A DNA stretch of 64,000 nt from Aphis gossypii. Taxonomy: Eukaryota; Arthropoda; Insecta; Hemiptera; Aphididae. The position numbers and the translations under genes are program-made. Positions 52,330-64,000 of this stretch are shown here, one piece after another (the stretch's first letter is position 1; each line of letters opens with the position of its first letter). The stretch covers positions 12,772,001 to 12,836,000 of the forward strand of contig NC_065532.1 in NCBI RefSeq assembly GCF_020184175.1, written 5' to 3'. A model generated the notes under the pieces. It saw only the letters and a program-made list of their open reading frames with translations. It had not been told where the DNA came from and did not search any database.

Positions 52330-52449
52330 AATAAAGTTTTTGTTTCCAATTCTAATAATGTATAGTCTCAGGAACTATGTTTTTTCTATTTTTATAATAT
52401 TAATCTTCTCCGTATTTATTTATTTTTGTACATAAAAACATGAAATAAA
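52330..52449 (+). terminator. mlpt poly(A) signals
   Basis: AATAAA occurs at 52330-52335 and again at 52444-52449. The distal one is followed by a U/GU-rich stretch (GTGTTTT, then TTTTATGTAT), the usual downstream element, so cleavage near 52470 is my preferred 3' end. An AATAAA at 51702-51707 lies only 4 nt after the stop of the third ORF and is probably too early. The 3' UTR (about 770 nt) is AT-rich with TTATTATTA runs and AU-rich elements such as TATTTATTTATTT near 51970, which suggest a short-lived mRNA. Confidence 0.45.
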
Positions 52450-52469
52450 AGTGTTTTAAAGATTATTTT

Positions 52470-55167
52470 ATGTATAACTGTTATTCTTTATACGAGTATT
52501 AAGACTCATCGTATACCTTGATCGATATAATATCGATACATTAGCAGATGATTGTTGTGTTGCGTTTCGCGAACGCCTTGTTAAATCTCCAGCATGCTCG
52601 TCAAAAACATAATGTTATAGTAAGAAAAAACATTGGTTTTGTAGTTTGTTGTAGCCGTAATAGTTAAGTTTAACACTAAGCGTTTTTATAATTGAGTTCA
52701 ATTATTTGCAATGAGACTGGACGTATCTCAATATCAGTAAGTATAAGGTAAAAATCCATATATTAATATTGGCAGTTTTTCATATTATTTTTAGGTTATC
52801 ACTTATCAATTATACTATAGTACTATACGAAATAAACTTGGTTGGTAAATACTAAAATATGTAATCAAGTACTGAAATAACATATTACAATTAATTGTTA
52901 TTTAATCTATTCATAATTTACGTCAACTGAACAGAATAAAATATAACAAATATATTAAAATATTATTATATTTTTATACATATCACGGACAGAATATTGT
53001 ATATACAGGATAATATGTCGTGTTTAATACAATTTCCATTATTCTTTGCAGATTTTAAGTATAACTAATTTATTATAGGACATAATATATTAATTATTAT
53101 TATAATATAATTATATAATATGTAAGGTTTAAATTTGTAATCATTACATTATTATACGTTATTGGTTTAATATAAACATTATTTATCCTAATCGAAGGAA
53201 AAATATATCATTTATGGTTATGCTTACTAAAAAATATTTTATACCTGTATGTAGTACATACATATCTATATAATATATTGTTATATCATACACTTTTTCA
53301 TTTTAACCAATTTAAAATAATTTATAGTTTTCGTTAACTTTATATCGTTCTTATATCAGCTGATAGGTAGAAATGTAGAATAGTGTTTAACGTGCAACAC
53401 GTCATATATTAATCTAATTTTGTTGAGAAATAAAGAGTAATTTTTTTTAACTTAATGTAAATTATTAGATTAGGTTTGCATTGTGTTATCAATATTCGTC
53501 TCTCGTATAAACGTATTTCATCCCCACAGCAGTACAACAGTATATGAACGAAACGACAAAAAAAAAATCTAAAAAATTTACTTTAAATTATTATAATTTC
53601 GTTGTCGAATTTAGACACACTAAAATACGCGTGTTATTTAATGTTTGCATATTTTATATTATAAGGATGTAAGTATACCTACTTATACTGTCGTTAACGA
53701 ATAAAATTAATATAAACGATTATAATTATATACACGGTTCTTGTACACAAACGCCACGCACACTTAGAAAACGGTGCCGAGGGAAAGAGAAAGGGGAAGA
53801 AAGGTTAATTCGTCGTGATAAAATAATAAAAATACCTCTAGTTAGTTTCTATATAGAAGTAGGATATAGATCGACCGTGTTCGACATAGATAATTACCGA
53901 ATATAAATTGTAGATATACAGTCTGTATAGGATAATATTATAAAATATACTAAGATTCCTGAAATTAGGAAGGAAAAATACTGCAGTTAATGGTATGTAG
54001 TATATACCTATTGTAGGAATATATTTGTAGGTGAAGGATCTTACCGTAGTATAGATATTTGTTTTCGTCAATATGAAAACGTTATTACGCCGGCGTACCT
54101 ATACAATTAACTTTACATTTAAGGTTTTTGAATATAACGTCTAAACCAGTTTTTATTTTTAGATTGTGATTTGAAAGTTTAATTATTGTATATTATCTTA
54201 ATGAATAATTATACATCGGAATAAAATATAGATACCAATGTCTATTTATTACTACCATGCTATAAATACTAGATTAAGGTGAACTTAATAGGTAATATAG
54301 TTTCCAGGATGCAATAGGTCGGGTGAAAAAAGGGGAGGAGATATTGATGGACAGTTGCCCTTTTATTTTACTTGCGGCAGAACGGTTAAAACTTTAATCA
54401 CATCACACAAAAAATATATAGATGATAATTTCATATTTTTATAGGCCAAGATAACTGAAGATTGTACTTATAATAGCTTTAGGTATAATATACCTATATA
54501 GATACCTTAAATATTTTATATCATACTAAAAACGCGAACAAAAATTAAACAAAAATAAATACTTAGAATTAGAAAAATTAAAATAATTTAAAATGTATTT
54601 AAAAAAAGATAATAATATAAGTGCGTACTGTTCTACTATACAGTGGGTGTCGAGTGGGTCACAATGATGATTGTATTAAATTTTAATTCAATGATATATT
54701 ATCATTGAATACGTGTAAAACAATTCTGAGTCAGTCTGTCAGCCTATATCACTAAGTATATATTTTCATGATATTATGTTTTTTTTATATTATTGCTATT
54801 AAAGTCGTTTATTTATTATTACAATATCACAGTAGGTTAATTTAATTGTTGAAGAAAAAACATTGGATTTAATAAATTCTATAGTATTATTGTTATTAAC
54901 TTTTGAGTCCATAACACCTTACCGAAAAGCATTATGAATAATTTAAAATAAGCCAATAATTTAAATATGGGTAATTCCTTGAGGCTTAAAATAAATATAC
55001 ATATTTTGAAAATGTCATCATTGCATAAGGTAAATAATATAAGTACGTATAAATACGTTAAAGTTTTAAGTCTCCATAAATTAGTTAGTGCATTTGAATT
55101 ATAACAAAATAATAAACATTGCAGTTATTTTTATTTAATATATAGGTACTCATTAAAGTTATATCTA
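52470..55167. other. intergenic between mlpt and the repeat-rich region
   Basis: AT-rich DNA without a recognised gene. The sequence just after the mlpt poly(A) signals up to about 52740 is slightly more complex. Confidence 0.5.
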
Positions 55168-56750
55168 GGGCTCGGATTTTAAAGCATCATATGTGCTTCT
55201 TTTTTTTATATGAGTTAGAAATCTTATGTTTATAGGTACATAAATTCTTTTCGCGTCATTCTGATTCCAAATAAACCAATTTATTTTTGCTATTTTTATG
55301 TAAATGCTTTTTTTGATTTTTTATTACTTTTTTCAATTATTCCAGCTGTAAATTTTTTATATGTTTATGATGGTGTTGTAATAAAAAAAATTAATAATTA
55401 ATGTAAAAACCCAAGATTGCGGATATTATTGGATTATTATTGTTTTCATTATCGACTTGTTTATTAAATGTATTAAACGTATAGATTATCGATCTACATA
55501 ATATAGCCTGCAGTACCTAAACGGACAGTATGCCTTTAACATCGATATCGACCATTTCAAAATTTAAGATTGTTGTATTTTGTGGGTTCAAAAGATAAAT
55601 ATTTTCATTAATTTTCTGAATACTTGAGAAAATAATTTAAAGAAAACGAAATTGTTCCTCAATCAGTTTTCAACAAAATCGATTTTCTTATTTATTTATT
55701 GCTGTTATTCAAAAATTATAATTTTCTATACATTGTACAATTTTCAAAATATTTTGACTCTTTTTAAACTATTTATACACAGAAATGTACTATTTTTTAA
55801 TGTTTTCTTTTTAAAATTGTTGATAAAAAATATAAATAGCTTAGTCAAAAATCGTTAACATACAATGCAAAGTTTCTCATAAGTTGTTATTAATGTATTT
55901 AAAAAATCGTATCGTGCTTTTTAATATTTTCTCCGAAGCCATAACTCCGGAACTACTTATCGCATAGCATACAAACTTCACAGAAACCATCTACATATCA
56001 ATTTTAATATGCCCTAAGCATTTTTTCGAAATCGGTTTGGTGGATCTTAAGTTATAAAATGTATTCAAAATGTACACTTCTTTTTATATACATATATAGA
56101 TATATAATATGTCAAAAATAAGTTTAGCCTTCATTCCACAAATATTTTTTATAAGCGTTTTAAATTAAATTTTGATGAACCTACATCGAAATTGTATATC
56201 CACGCTTAATGATTTTCATTATACACGTGGTATTATACCACTGGTATATAGAATATACTATATAATATTTCAATTCTTTTTTAATTTATAGAAATTTGAA
56301 ATTTTTTGTTATAATTCGAAAATATTATTTTTGTGGAGATTTAAAATATTGATACATCTATGTTTTATACTTATAAGTAGATATACAATGAATTTTTCAA
56401 AACGTTAAGATTAATTTTATGCTATATTGCCTATTTATATCATAAATTCATTAACTGTTCCACGGATCTATTGCAAGTAAGTCGGAACCGATTCAAATAT
56501 CATTAATATTTGATATTAATTATAAATATAATATATACTATTATAATAATTTAATGAATACAGTGTTTCGGAAAAAAAATAATTACGTTTACCTCACATA
56601 ATTATGTATCATAATAAAATTAACTAGTAATTACTGTAAGTAAAATAGACTGACAGACCATCTTATTAGCTCAGAATCGTTTTTCATTTGTAATGAATAA
56701 TGATGTATAATTTAATAAAAATTTAACACATGCATTACAATGGCTTACTT
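55168..56750 (+). mobile_element. TIR element copy 1 (right end lost)
   Basis: Same left terminus and about 400 bp of the same order of sequence as the copy at 60611. Shared landmarks are GGGCTCGGATTTTAAAGCAT, ATAAACCAATTTATTTTTGC, a TATAGCCTGCAGTA word, and a closing CCATTTCAAAATTTAAGAT. A further shared block, CTGACAGACCATCTT then TCAGAATCGTTTTTC, lies at 56646-56685. No matching right TIR is seen, so the right boundary is approximate and the copy is probably truncated. No ORF of significance. Confidence 0.5.
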
Positions 56751-58160
56751 AATGACGGACATAATCCTTTTCTGCTAGTATAATGAAAAAGTTATGATTC
56801 CCTTTTCCGCAAAAAACGAAAGAAATACAATTCCTGTTTCCGCCAAATATCATATGAGAACCACGACGTAAAAATGTAATAATTACATAGGTATGTACAA
56901 AAAAAAAACATAGGTAAATATAGTAAATACAATACAACACAATAGAAATTATAACAAGACCAAGATCAAATAATACAATTTATATGAATTTAAAAAATCA
57001 CATTAATTATTTTAGAAACATTGTTTTAGTATTAACGATTTGTTGGTAATAACGTTTTGTTTAAAAACAAATCGCACCTTTTATCATTTTTGATGGAAAA
57101 GGGCTTTAATATTAATAATATACCGCAGCCCGAAGTAAAAAAAAAAAAAAATTAATTATGTATATATATTATATTTCAAAACAAACTTGCACTATCGCAT
57201 GCTAATTTCATTTTATTGCTTTATAATAAAATCGATTATTATTGGTTTATATAATATTCATAAATAATATGTATGTACTAGTATACGAGTATATTTAATA
57301 TATGTTCATTAAAATTATTATTGTATTTATGTAATCTGTATAGGATAGCCCAGATTTAGTAAAATTATTAAATACACCTAAAAATGTTCGATAATCACTA
57401 TTTTGGTATTCACTGTCTCATGACGAACACACAGACCATATATTTTCAACTAATTATTAAACCATAAGGCTATTAACGAAGACGTGTAAAATTAAAACAA
57501 ATATATGTACATGGTATATATATAATTATGTATCGCAAAAGATTTTTTTTTTAAATAATAATAAATAATACATTTAAATTAACGATCGGAGACGTGTCAC
57601 AATTATTCGCCACGTACATCATCGTCACTGCAATTCGTCACATTAGATTTACAATATTATACTACCCATTACCATTACTATGAATTTTTGTTTTGCATTA
57701 ACTGTTTTAATTTAATTATAATTAAATGTCTTTTGTACACCGATAAAAATATAATCCGAATGATAACTGCAGGTCAAAAATACATTTTTACAATAATTTT
57801 TAGTTTAGGTGTTATTAAAATATTAACACAAAATTAGATAAATCGTTGTATAAAATAAATAAATGCATATTACAATAAACTTATCAGTGATAAAAATTTC
57901 AAAAATTTTAAAAATTGACAAGATTTACGATTTAAATACTCAAATTATAAATTATACACAACGTAATAAATACTTTAATTGTATTTCATGAAATATAAAA
58001 AAATGAGATAAATATTCGTCAAATCATAAAAATTTATTATTAAAAACTATTTAATAATAAAAATTGTACATAATATTGTGCCCACTATTGTATACATGAC
58101 ATATGTATATTGTATATACTATATATATATTATATACCTATACATAATGTACATGTATAT

Positions 58161-58779
58161 ATACAGGATGAGTCTTTTAAAAATAAACACTTATTTCCTC
58201 GAAAAGTCTTAAATTTTTTGAAATATATGTTTTTTAGATAATTTAAAACCATTGCAGTACAATTTTTTTACTATTTTTTATGGTTATTATTTACTTATGT
58301 CTTATATCACTGCTATTTTTGAATGACTAGATACATTTGTAATTACACATTATGAAGCAGAATATTTTTTAGAAAATTTTCACACATACAAATTATGTAT
58401 ATATTATATATATATATATAATTATACATATTATGTCTGAATAATTGTTCATGATAAGTAATTTATGTTTAAAGTTTGGAAAAGTGGTATAAGATGGGTA
58501 TGCATCCATGCCCATGGGCGAACGGAATAGAAGTTGTCACTAAATGTTATTGCACTAATTCGCTTATGTAAACTTTAAATATACTTATAAAAGTCATAAT
58601 TGTATAATTATTCGTTTAAATTTCAATCATCATACCTACAGTATTGAAGTTCTCAAAAAAATGAAATTAAAAATATATACTGTCGTTCAACAAAATAAAA
58701 CCTTAAACAACGATAATAATAGAAAAAAATCAGTTAACATTATTCCAGAGTTTATAACTTCAAAAAAATCATCCTGTAT
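58161..58779. mobile_element. MITE, about 0.62 kb, TACAGGATGA ends
   Basis: The inverted ends ATACAGGATGAGTCTTTT (58161-58178) and the complement of 58762-58779 agree at 16 of 18 positions. The interior is AT-rich and non-coding. The terminal word resembles those of other elements in this window (2.3, 29.6 and 43.6 kb), suggesting a loosely related MITE group. No clean target duplication is evident. Confidence 0.5.
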
Positions 58780-58993
58780 CATACAGTAGGTACAGAATTA
58801 AGTATTATGTGTGATGAATGTTAGATATGACCTTGCTGAGAGAATTTCATGATCAGTATATTATTATAACATTATATATACGCATAATACTTATACTTAT
58901 TATACATAGGTACTATATACTATAGTATTATATAGTAGTATGATGTAATTTAAAAGTGTATATGGACAGGATGTCAGGATATACTTTATATTA

Positions 58994-59182
58994 TTGTATA
59001 TTTATATAATATATACTGGGATGTTGGACACTCGTCTCGCTTCACTCACCTCGACCGAAGCCAATATTTTATTATTAAACATTTTAAAGCAATGCGATAA
59101 ATCACGGCATTCGAAAAACGATTTTCTGAGCAGCGCCCGATTTAGTACGCAGGTGTTTATAGAACGTTTAAAAAAATTTTAA
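58994..59182 (-). mobile_element. repeat fragment related to the 1.6-kb element
   Basis: On the - strand 59130-59113 reads CTCAGAAAATCGTTTTTC, near-identical to TCAGAATCGTTTTTC in both copies of the TIR element (56671 and 61915). The + strand has a short open frame here (from an ATG near 59021, ending RLKKF), which I attribute to the repeat rather than to a gene. Boundaries are approximate. Confidence 0.3.
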
Positions 59183-60610
59183 GTGCTCATAAAAATAATT
59201 TACGAGTAAAGCTATTTATAAGTTATAATTTACTGATTGAATATAAACTAATATACGCAAGTACATTGTTATTAAAATTGTAGGAGACCAGTATTCAAAA
59301 TTGCTCAAACTATAGTACATCTGTATCTGATAAAATAATGAAATACGTATACGAACATTGAGTTATAAAATTAAATGTAAAACACTAATTTCTTCGTGAA
59401 ATTCATAAATATCCAATGGCTATATTTGAAATTTTGTAAATGGACAGAGGAGAAAAATATAATTTTGTACTTTGAATGATGTTTTACGTTTTTTAAACTA
59501 AAAAACCATTTTTTTATTTTTTTAATTTAAGCTTTTTAAAAAATTGGTGTAGGTTTTTCATTATAAAATATATTAATCTGAACTTTGCTTAAAATAATTT
59601 TTTAAAATGAAATGATTTATTGTTTTTTTTTTTTTTTAATGTATAATGATTTACGTTATTTTCAAATCCAAAATCGCAGCGCAAACACAATACACCCACT
59701 AGTGGCCCACCCAACTATATAATATATTATTATATCAACTGATAGCATTTTAGCTGTTAGATAGGTAGGTTTAAATTAATGTAAAACCAAAGCGGATGGT
59801 ACGAATGAGTTTCAGTGAAATATAATTATTAATTTATAAGCTTATAAAGTTATAACAATAAAAAATAAAATAGGTTTTTTATCTGCTATAAACCCTCGTC
59901 ATGAACGTTTTAAAGTCATTAAAAGTGTGTATAGTAACTAGCAAGTACAAATAATCATGCACGTACTAAGTTCAATTAGTTTTACAAATAAACTATAGTG
60001 AACAAATAAAATTGTATAGACTATATGATGTAGCTCTTGAATACATTTATGTATTCAAATTTATTTATGTTTATTTATTCATTTATGTATTAAAATATTT
60101 CAACAAGTGGTTTATAGAACAAAAGTTCATAGGAATAAATATTTTTTCGGAACAAAATACACTTATTTATAAATATATACTAACAAATAACAACAAATAA
60201 TTTTAATTTAGACAAATTTAGATAACAAGTAACATAAGAGACCTATTTTCTAAATAAGTAACTAAAAGCGGTTCAATATCAAAAAAGTGACTTATCTCTA
60301 GCACTGCCCATGTAAAATACTATAGTCTTATAATATATAAATAGACAATCACCTACAATAATCCCTTCTGTTATACTTATTATTATTTTCTTTTAGGTTT
60401 TTCCTACAGTGGTATCTATGCCTAGGCATTTTCAATGTAAGGGAGATGATAATTTTATATGTCATCATAGATTTAACCGAATTTCGAGAACCGTTTACAT
60501 TTAATAGAAGTTGAAGTCAATGTACTTTATAATCACCGGCGACCGGCTAAGATATATATATAAATAATTGAAAGTACCAATGTCATATTTAATATAACTA
60601 CTTATAACTA

Positions 60611-62216
60611 GGGCTCGGATTTTAAAGCATAATATGCTTCTTTTTTTATACATGATTTAGAAATCTAATTTTTATACACAAATTCGTTCACCCCATTCTG
60701 TTTTCAAATAAACCAATTTATTTTTGCTTTTTCTTATGTATAGGTAAATGTTTTTTTTCAATTATTCCAGCTGTGAATTTCTTATATATTTATTATTATT
60801 ATGCTATTGTTATAAAAAAAAAATAATTAATAAAAAATGTAAAAACCCAGAATGCAGGTATTAGATTATTATTGTTTTCGTTATCGGCTTGTTTATTAAT
60901 TGTATTAAATGTATAGATTACCGATCTACGTATATTATAGCCTGCAGTAGTACAGTACATATACGGTCAGTATGTCTATGACATCGACTTTGACCATTTC
61001 AAAATTTAAGATTTAGGGTTGTAATTTGAAAGACACCTCTTGTATGAAGTATGCACCGATCACTTCAGTGGATATAAACAGTTCGTTTTCCTATGTTAAA
61101 TACTTAAATGTTAAATATTCTGTTGAACAATACGTAGAGTCAGTTTCACTACTAAAAATCTTTTTTTTTTTTTTTTAATTTTTATTTGAAATAAACAATC
61201 TGTACAATTTGCACAATAAGCTTATATGATAATAGTACATGATACGTGACAGGCGTGATTTAAGCAGCCACCCATTAGTGACTCTTGACTAATTGATTAA
61301 TTGTTTTAATTAATTTTTATACAATTACATAATTTATATATATTTTTTTTTTTTTTGACAGACGTTAGACATTAAAGTTTTGTAATAAGTCGCGACACCA
61401 CTTCCTTTTTAGTCTGCGGTTAGGATTTCCAGGTAATGTAAGGATAGAAACTAAAAATCTAGTGAAATACATGTTAGTTAATTCTTTTAGCTTCTGAACA
61501 AAGATATGAATGTATTGATTTTACAATGATGTGTGTTTTTTTTTGTTTTATTTCTGTCAAAATACTTGAAAATTTAATACAAAGTTCCTCATAAATTATT
61601 TTTATAGTGATTAAAATATTATAAGAATACATAGCCACAATTTTTTATTATTAGCATTTGAAGTTTAAATATTGACAAAAATTCGTCAAAATCATGAATA
61701 TTTGCAAATTATTTTGTAGGTATAATTCATTATTCATAAAATTTTTTTATTAGTAGCTAAGAGTTGAACATTTAATACAAGATTTTCCATAAGTTTAGTT
61801 TACATAATAATTATAAAAGAACTTAAATTTTGGTGTATTCAAGCCATTAAAACATAAACCACCTTGTTCACCAACCATTGGAAATTATATCCTAGGCTGA
61901 CAAATCATCTTCGTTCAGAATCGTTTTTCGAATACAATGATACCTATCACTGGATTCAAATTTAAATAATTTAACACTCCTATAATATATAATAGTGATT
62001 CACACGGGCACACGGCATCTAATGTACAGCAGAGTGATGCCCACTTACCCACTTTTTATTTCTCTTTTTTTAATTTAAATTAATACTTTAAATTTTTTAA
62101 TTCATTTTTAATAATTAATGTTTTTTTTTTTTTTTTAATAAATATGCTTCTTTTTTGCTTTTTTAAAAAAATCGTGTGAATTTTTAGTTGCTCATTATGC
62201 TTTTGAATCCGAACCC
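60611..62216 (+). mobile_element. 1.6-kb TIR element (non-autonomous DNA transposon), copy 2
   Basis: The ends are imperfect terminal inverted repeats: the 23 bp at 60611-60633 (beginning GGGCTCGGATTT) match the complement of 62194-62216 (GGGTTCGGATTC) at 20 of 23 positions. The flanks TACTTATAACTA (60599-60610) and TATTTATAACTA (62217-62228) agree at 11 of 12 bases and look like a target-site duplication. There is no transposase ORF; the interior is AT-rich with T runs. The left 400 bp is repeated at 55168, and the segment 61893-61929 recurs at 56646. It is old, judged by divergence between copies. Confidence 0.6.
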
Positions 62217-62316
62217 TATTTATAACTATATAAATATATAATATTACGCATTTTAATATCATAGTAATTCCGTCAGCAGCTGTGTACATAAACATTGAGG
62301 TACGATTTCCTTGCAG

Positions 62317-62427
62317 GGAAATGTTGACAATAGATGTGGAGTCAAGACGCTTCGGGAAAACGTATTGATACGGTCTAAAGAAATTGCTGAACTATAAAGT
62401 GATTACTCACAAGTCTACAGATAATAT
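62317..62427 (+). other. exon-like segment upstream of zw10
   Basis: The segment begins after a good acceptor (polypyrimidine run, then TTGCAG ending at 62316) and ends at a strong donor (GTAAGTA from 62428), giving 111 nt. In the frame starting at its first base it is open for 26 codons (ending KEIAEL) and then TAA at 62395-62397. It could be a non-coding 5' exon of zw10, the tail of another gene whose upstream exons are not evident, or chance. It starts 100 bp after the right end of a transposon copy. No homology recognised. Confidence 0.25.
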
Positions 62428-62904
62428 GTAAGTACCAGTAGTGACACATTGTAATTTTAGAAGGTTTTTATAGATACGTGTTCTGTACAAAAGTATATTA
62501 TATACATCATACATGCAGTATAGTGTACAGAACATATTATTATAGTAAGGCAAGGCTTACAATATTATATAGGTACTTACTCGAAAAATATCTGTCTTTC
62601 TCTCTTCTCCATACCGGCACACTTCCTTCTATTTGGTTAATTTAGCAATGGCCTATCCATTTTTTATTATCTATGTGTAATTTAAAGTTTAAGCCATATC
62701 TTGGCGGTAGCATTTTGATACTTTCAAGTAACCATCTGTATTTGTGGTTCTATTACTGATCTTGTGGGTGAAACCATGACTGATAACAGTTATCTAAGAC
62801 TATTCAGACAATGTTATTGTATTTTTAAAACGCCGCGAAATACGTTGACGTTATCAAGACACGCGTATGTGTTAGTGTATGATTGCAGTATATTGTATGT
62901 TGTG

Positions 62905-62915
62905 TGTTTCAGTAT
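62905..62915 (+). promoter_or_regulatory. possible zw10 initiator
   Basis: TTTCAGTATT, with TCAGT at 62909-62913, is an arthropod-type initiator 82 nt upstream of the zw10 ATG. Placing +1 at A62911 gives an 82-nt leader without an ATG. TATATT at 62889-62894 is about 22 nt upstream, too close for a classical TATA box. The call is motif-based only. Confidence 0.3.
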
Positions 62916-62992
62916 TCGACTCAAGATTCAACTGACGATATAAATTGACATTTTTCATGTTTTTATAAACATCAGCGGGGAAAATCCTAAAT

Positions 62993-64000
62993 ATGAGCTT
63001 TCTGGCTGCCGTGTTGGCCTCCGCAGGTACGTCGTGTGAGGTTTTTTTAGGTTTCATATTTTTGTACACACAAAATCGTTTTAAAAATTTCTTTCGTTTT
63101 TTGTTTTATTTTTTTTTTTTATATTAATCATTGCCATCGTTGTGTTTGTTTTCATTTTTCGTTGTTGCTACTGAATACTAAAGGCGAGGTAGAAATGACG
63201 GACTTGGACAAAAATGTATCGGAACTTAAACACAAAATCACAAACCTTGAATACGACATCAAAGAAGCGATGGAACAGCGTTACATGAAGTTTGCAGTGG
63301 TATCTAGGGACGCTGCATCGTTATTAGATACAGCACAGTCATATTCGAATCAAATTAACAACTTAATATCTCGCATCGACAATCAGGTCAACTAGAAAAA
63401 TACTTATTATTTTGCTTTCTATATCTACTTTATCTAGCTTTGGCCATGGACTTTTGGTATATATCAGGCTTAATCACTTTGGTACTTGTAAAGTGTTCTC
63501 TCTATTTTTGTCAATTTTTATGTTAAATAATTTTTCCATACTAATGTATAAAAAATAACAAAATATTTTTTAAAAATTTTCTAGACTAAGCGAGAAGTCG
63601 TTGATGCAATGTCTGATTTGAAAATGTTCAAATCTACTTTGGAAGAAAATAAAAACAGCTTGATTATTATAGAACAAGTCTTGGAAGCAAGCATGAATCT
63701 AACAAGTGACAGTCAAACTAAACTGTCATTAGCTGATAGGATAAAAAATTTGCAAACTGCTCAAGACATTTTATTAAACAATGAACATTTAACGAAATTA
63801 GACGTGTACAAACCGTTAATGCGAGAGCACCAAAGACTAACAGATGTCTTACACTCAAATTGTATAGCAGCCTGGAGAAAAAAAATAGAATGGTCGGAGA
63901 ATGATTCGGATAGCCAAGACTCTTGGAGGGTGATTTTAAAAATATCTGGTAGTCAGGAGGATATTTGTGATACTATATTAGCATTGCAACATTTTGACAG
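62993..64000 (+). CDS. zw10: ZW10 kinetochore / Dsl1-family tethering protein, N-terminal part (runs off window)
   Basis: Exons are 62993-63026, 63184-63386 and 63585-64000 (still open at the edge), giving 217 complete codons. Introns of 157 and 198 nt have consensus ends (CAG|GTACGT and AAG|; CAG|GTCAAC and CTAG|), with phases 1 and 0. The start MSFLAAVLASAG matches the usual ZW10 N-terminus, a short hydrophobic stretch followed by a coiled-coil helix (TDLDKNVSELKHKI, then RYMKFAVVSRDAASLL). After it come residues RIDNQ/TKREV at the exon 2-3 junction and a long heptad-rich helical region (LSLADRIKNLQTAQDILL), in the family's order. ZW10 joins ROD and Zwilch (RZZ complex) to recruit Spindly/dynein and Mad1-Mad2 at kinetochores, and acts with RINT1 and NAG in ER-Golgi SNARE tethering. 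Animal ZW10 is usually about 720-780 residues, so roughly a quarter to a third is present. No frameshift or premature stop is seen. Confidence 0.92.

Larger units (their letters stand above)
50126..52470 (+). other. mlpt: mille-pattes/tarsal-less/polished-rice polycistronic transcript (gene span)
   Basis: This is the inferred mRNA span of an insect micropeptide gene. It has two exons, about 50126-50632 and 51576 to about 52470, with a 943-nt intron (donor AG|GTAAGC at 50633, acceptor TTATAG| ending at 51575). The roughly 200-nt leader contains no ATG. The first ATG opens MGLDPTGLY, the next opens MCGGGPKLDPTGLY, and the third opens a longer ORF that is spliced in frame into exon 2. LDPTG-x-Y peptides encoded as several short ORFs on one mRNA are diagnostic of mlpt/tal/pri. 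In other insects these peptides act through the ubiquitin ligase Ubr3 to trigger partial proteasomal processing of Shavenbaby/OvoL, and they pattern segments, legs and epidermis. Two LDPTG ORFs plus one longer ORF matches what I recall reported for hemipterans; flies and beetles carry more LDPTG repeats. The transcript ends are predicted from motifs, not observed. Confidence 0.9.

Noticed and set aside
58321..58345. TGACTAGAT seed resembling the miR-279/996 family
   Set aside because: Only the seed matches, there is no evident hairpin, and it lies inside a MITE.
58994..59182. Short + strand protein-like ORF
   Set aside because: It overlaps an inverted fragment of the dispersed TIR element, so it is better explained as repeat DNA.
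62872..63069. - strand 65-codon frame over zw10 exon 1
   Set aside because: Shadow of the zw10 5' region; no start context or homology.

Overview
The window is eukaryotic, AT-rich insect DNA, most likely from an aphid (Hemiptera). The evidence is spliced genes with GT-AG introns of about 150-950 nt, a background saturated with TA-rich and TAGGTA/TACCTA words, many microsatellites, several short inverted-repeat transposon remnants, and two recognisable genes that fit an insect. The aphid assignment is an inference from composition and from the hemipteran-like arrangement of the small-ORF gene; the insect assignment is firm.

Almost all coding content sits in the right-hand fifth. (1) At 50.1-52.5 kb on the + strand is an apparently complete mille-pattes / tarsal-less / polished-rice (mlpt/tal/pri) gene. 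It is a polycistronic micropeptide mRNA whose first two AUGs open a 9-codon ORF (MGLDPTGLY) and a 14-codon ORF (MCGGGPKLDPTGLY), each ending in the family's LDPTG[L]Y signature. The third AUG opens a 57-codon ORF that continues in frame across a 943-nt intron. A TATA box, an Inr, an AUG-free leader and poly(A) signals frame the transcript. (2) At 62.99 kb to the window edge on the + strand is the 5' part of the kinetochore / vesicle-tethering gene zw10: three exons visible, open at the right edge.

The first ~47 kb is a gene desert. No conserved protein was recognised there. It holds AT-rich sequence, microsatellites, three CpG/GC-rich blocks (10.2-11.6, 18.8-20.0 and 27.2-29.3 kb), a G-quadruplex-prone purine block (37.1-37.6 kb), a tight cluster of nuclear-receptor half-sites (7.03-7.20 kb), and several exon-like islands of unknown meaning (20.9, 32.8, 34.9, 41.3 and 47.3-48.1 kb). 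The desert could carry long-range regulation of mlpt, a developmental, ecdysone-linked gene, but this is inference. The stretch 55-62 kb between mlpt and zw10 is dominated by old transposon copies: two related copies of a 1.6-kb TIR element, a 0.6-kb MITE and further fragments.

The two genes have no known joint function. mlpt peptides act with Ubr3 on the transcription factor Shavenbaby in development, while ZW10 acts at kinetochores and in ER-Golgi tethering. Their adjacency is positional.
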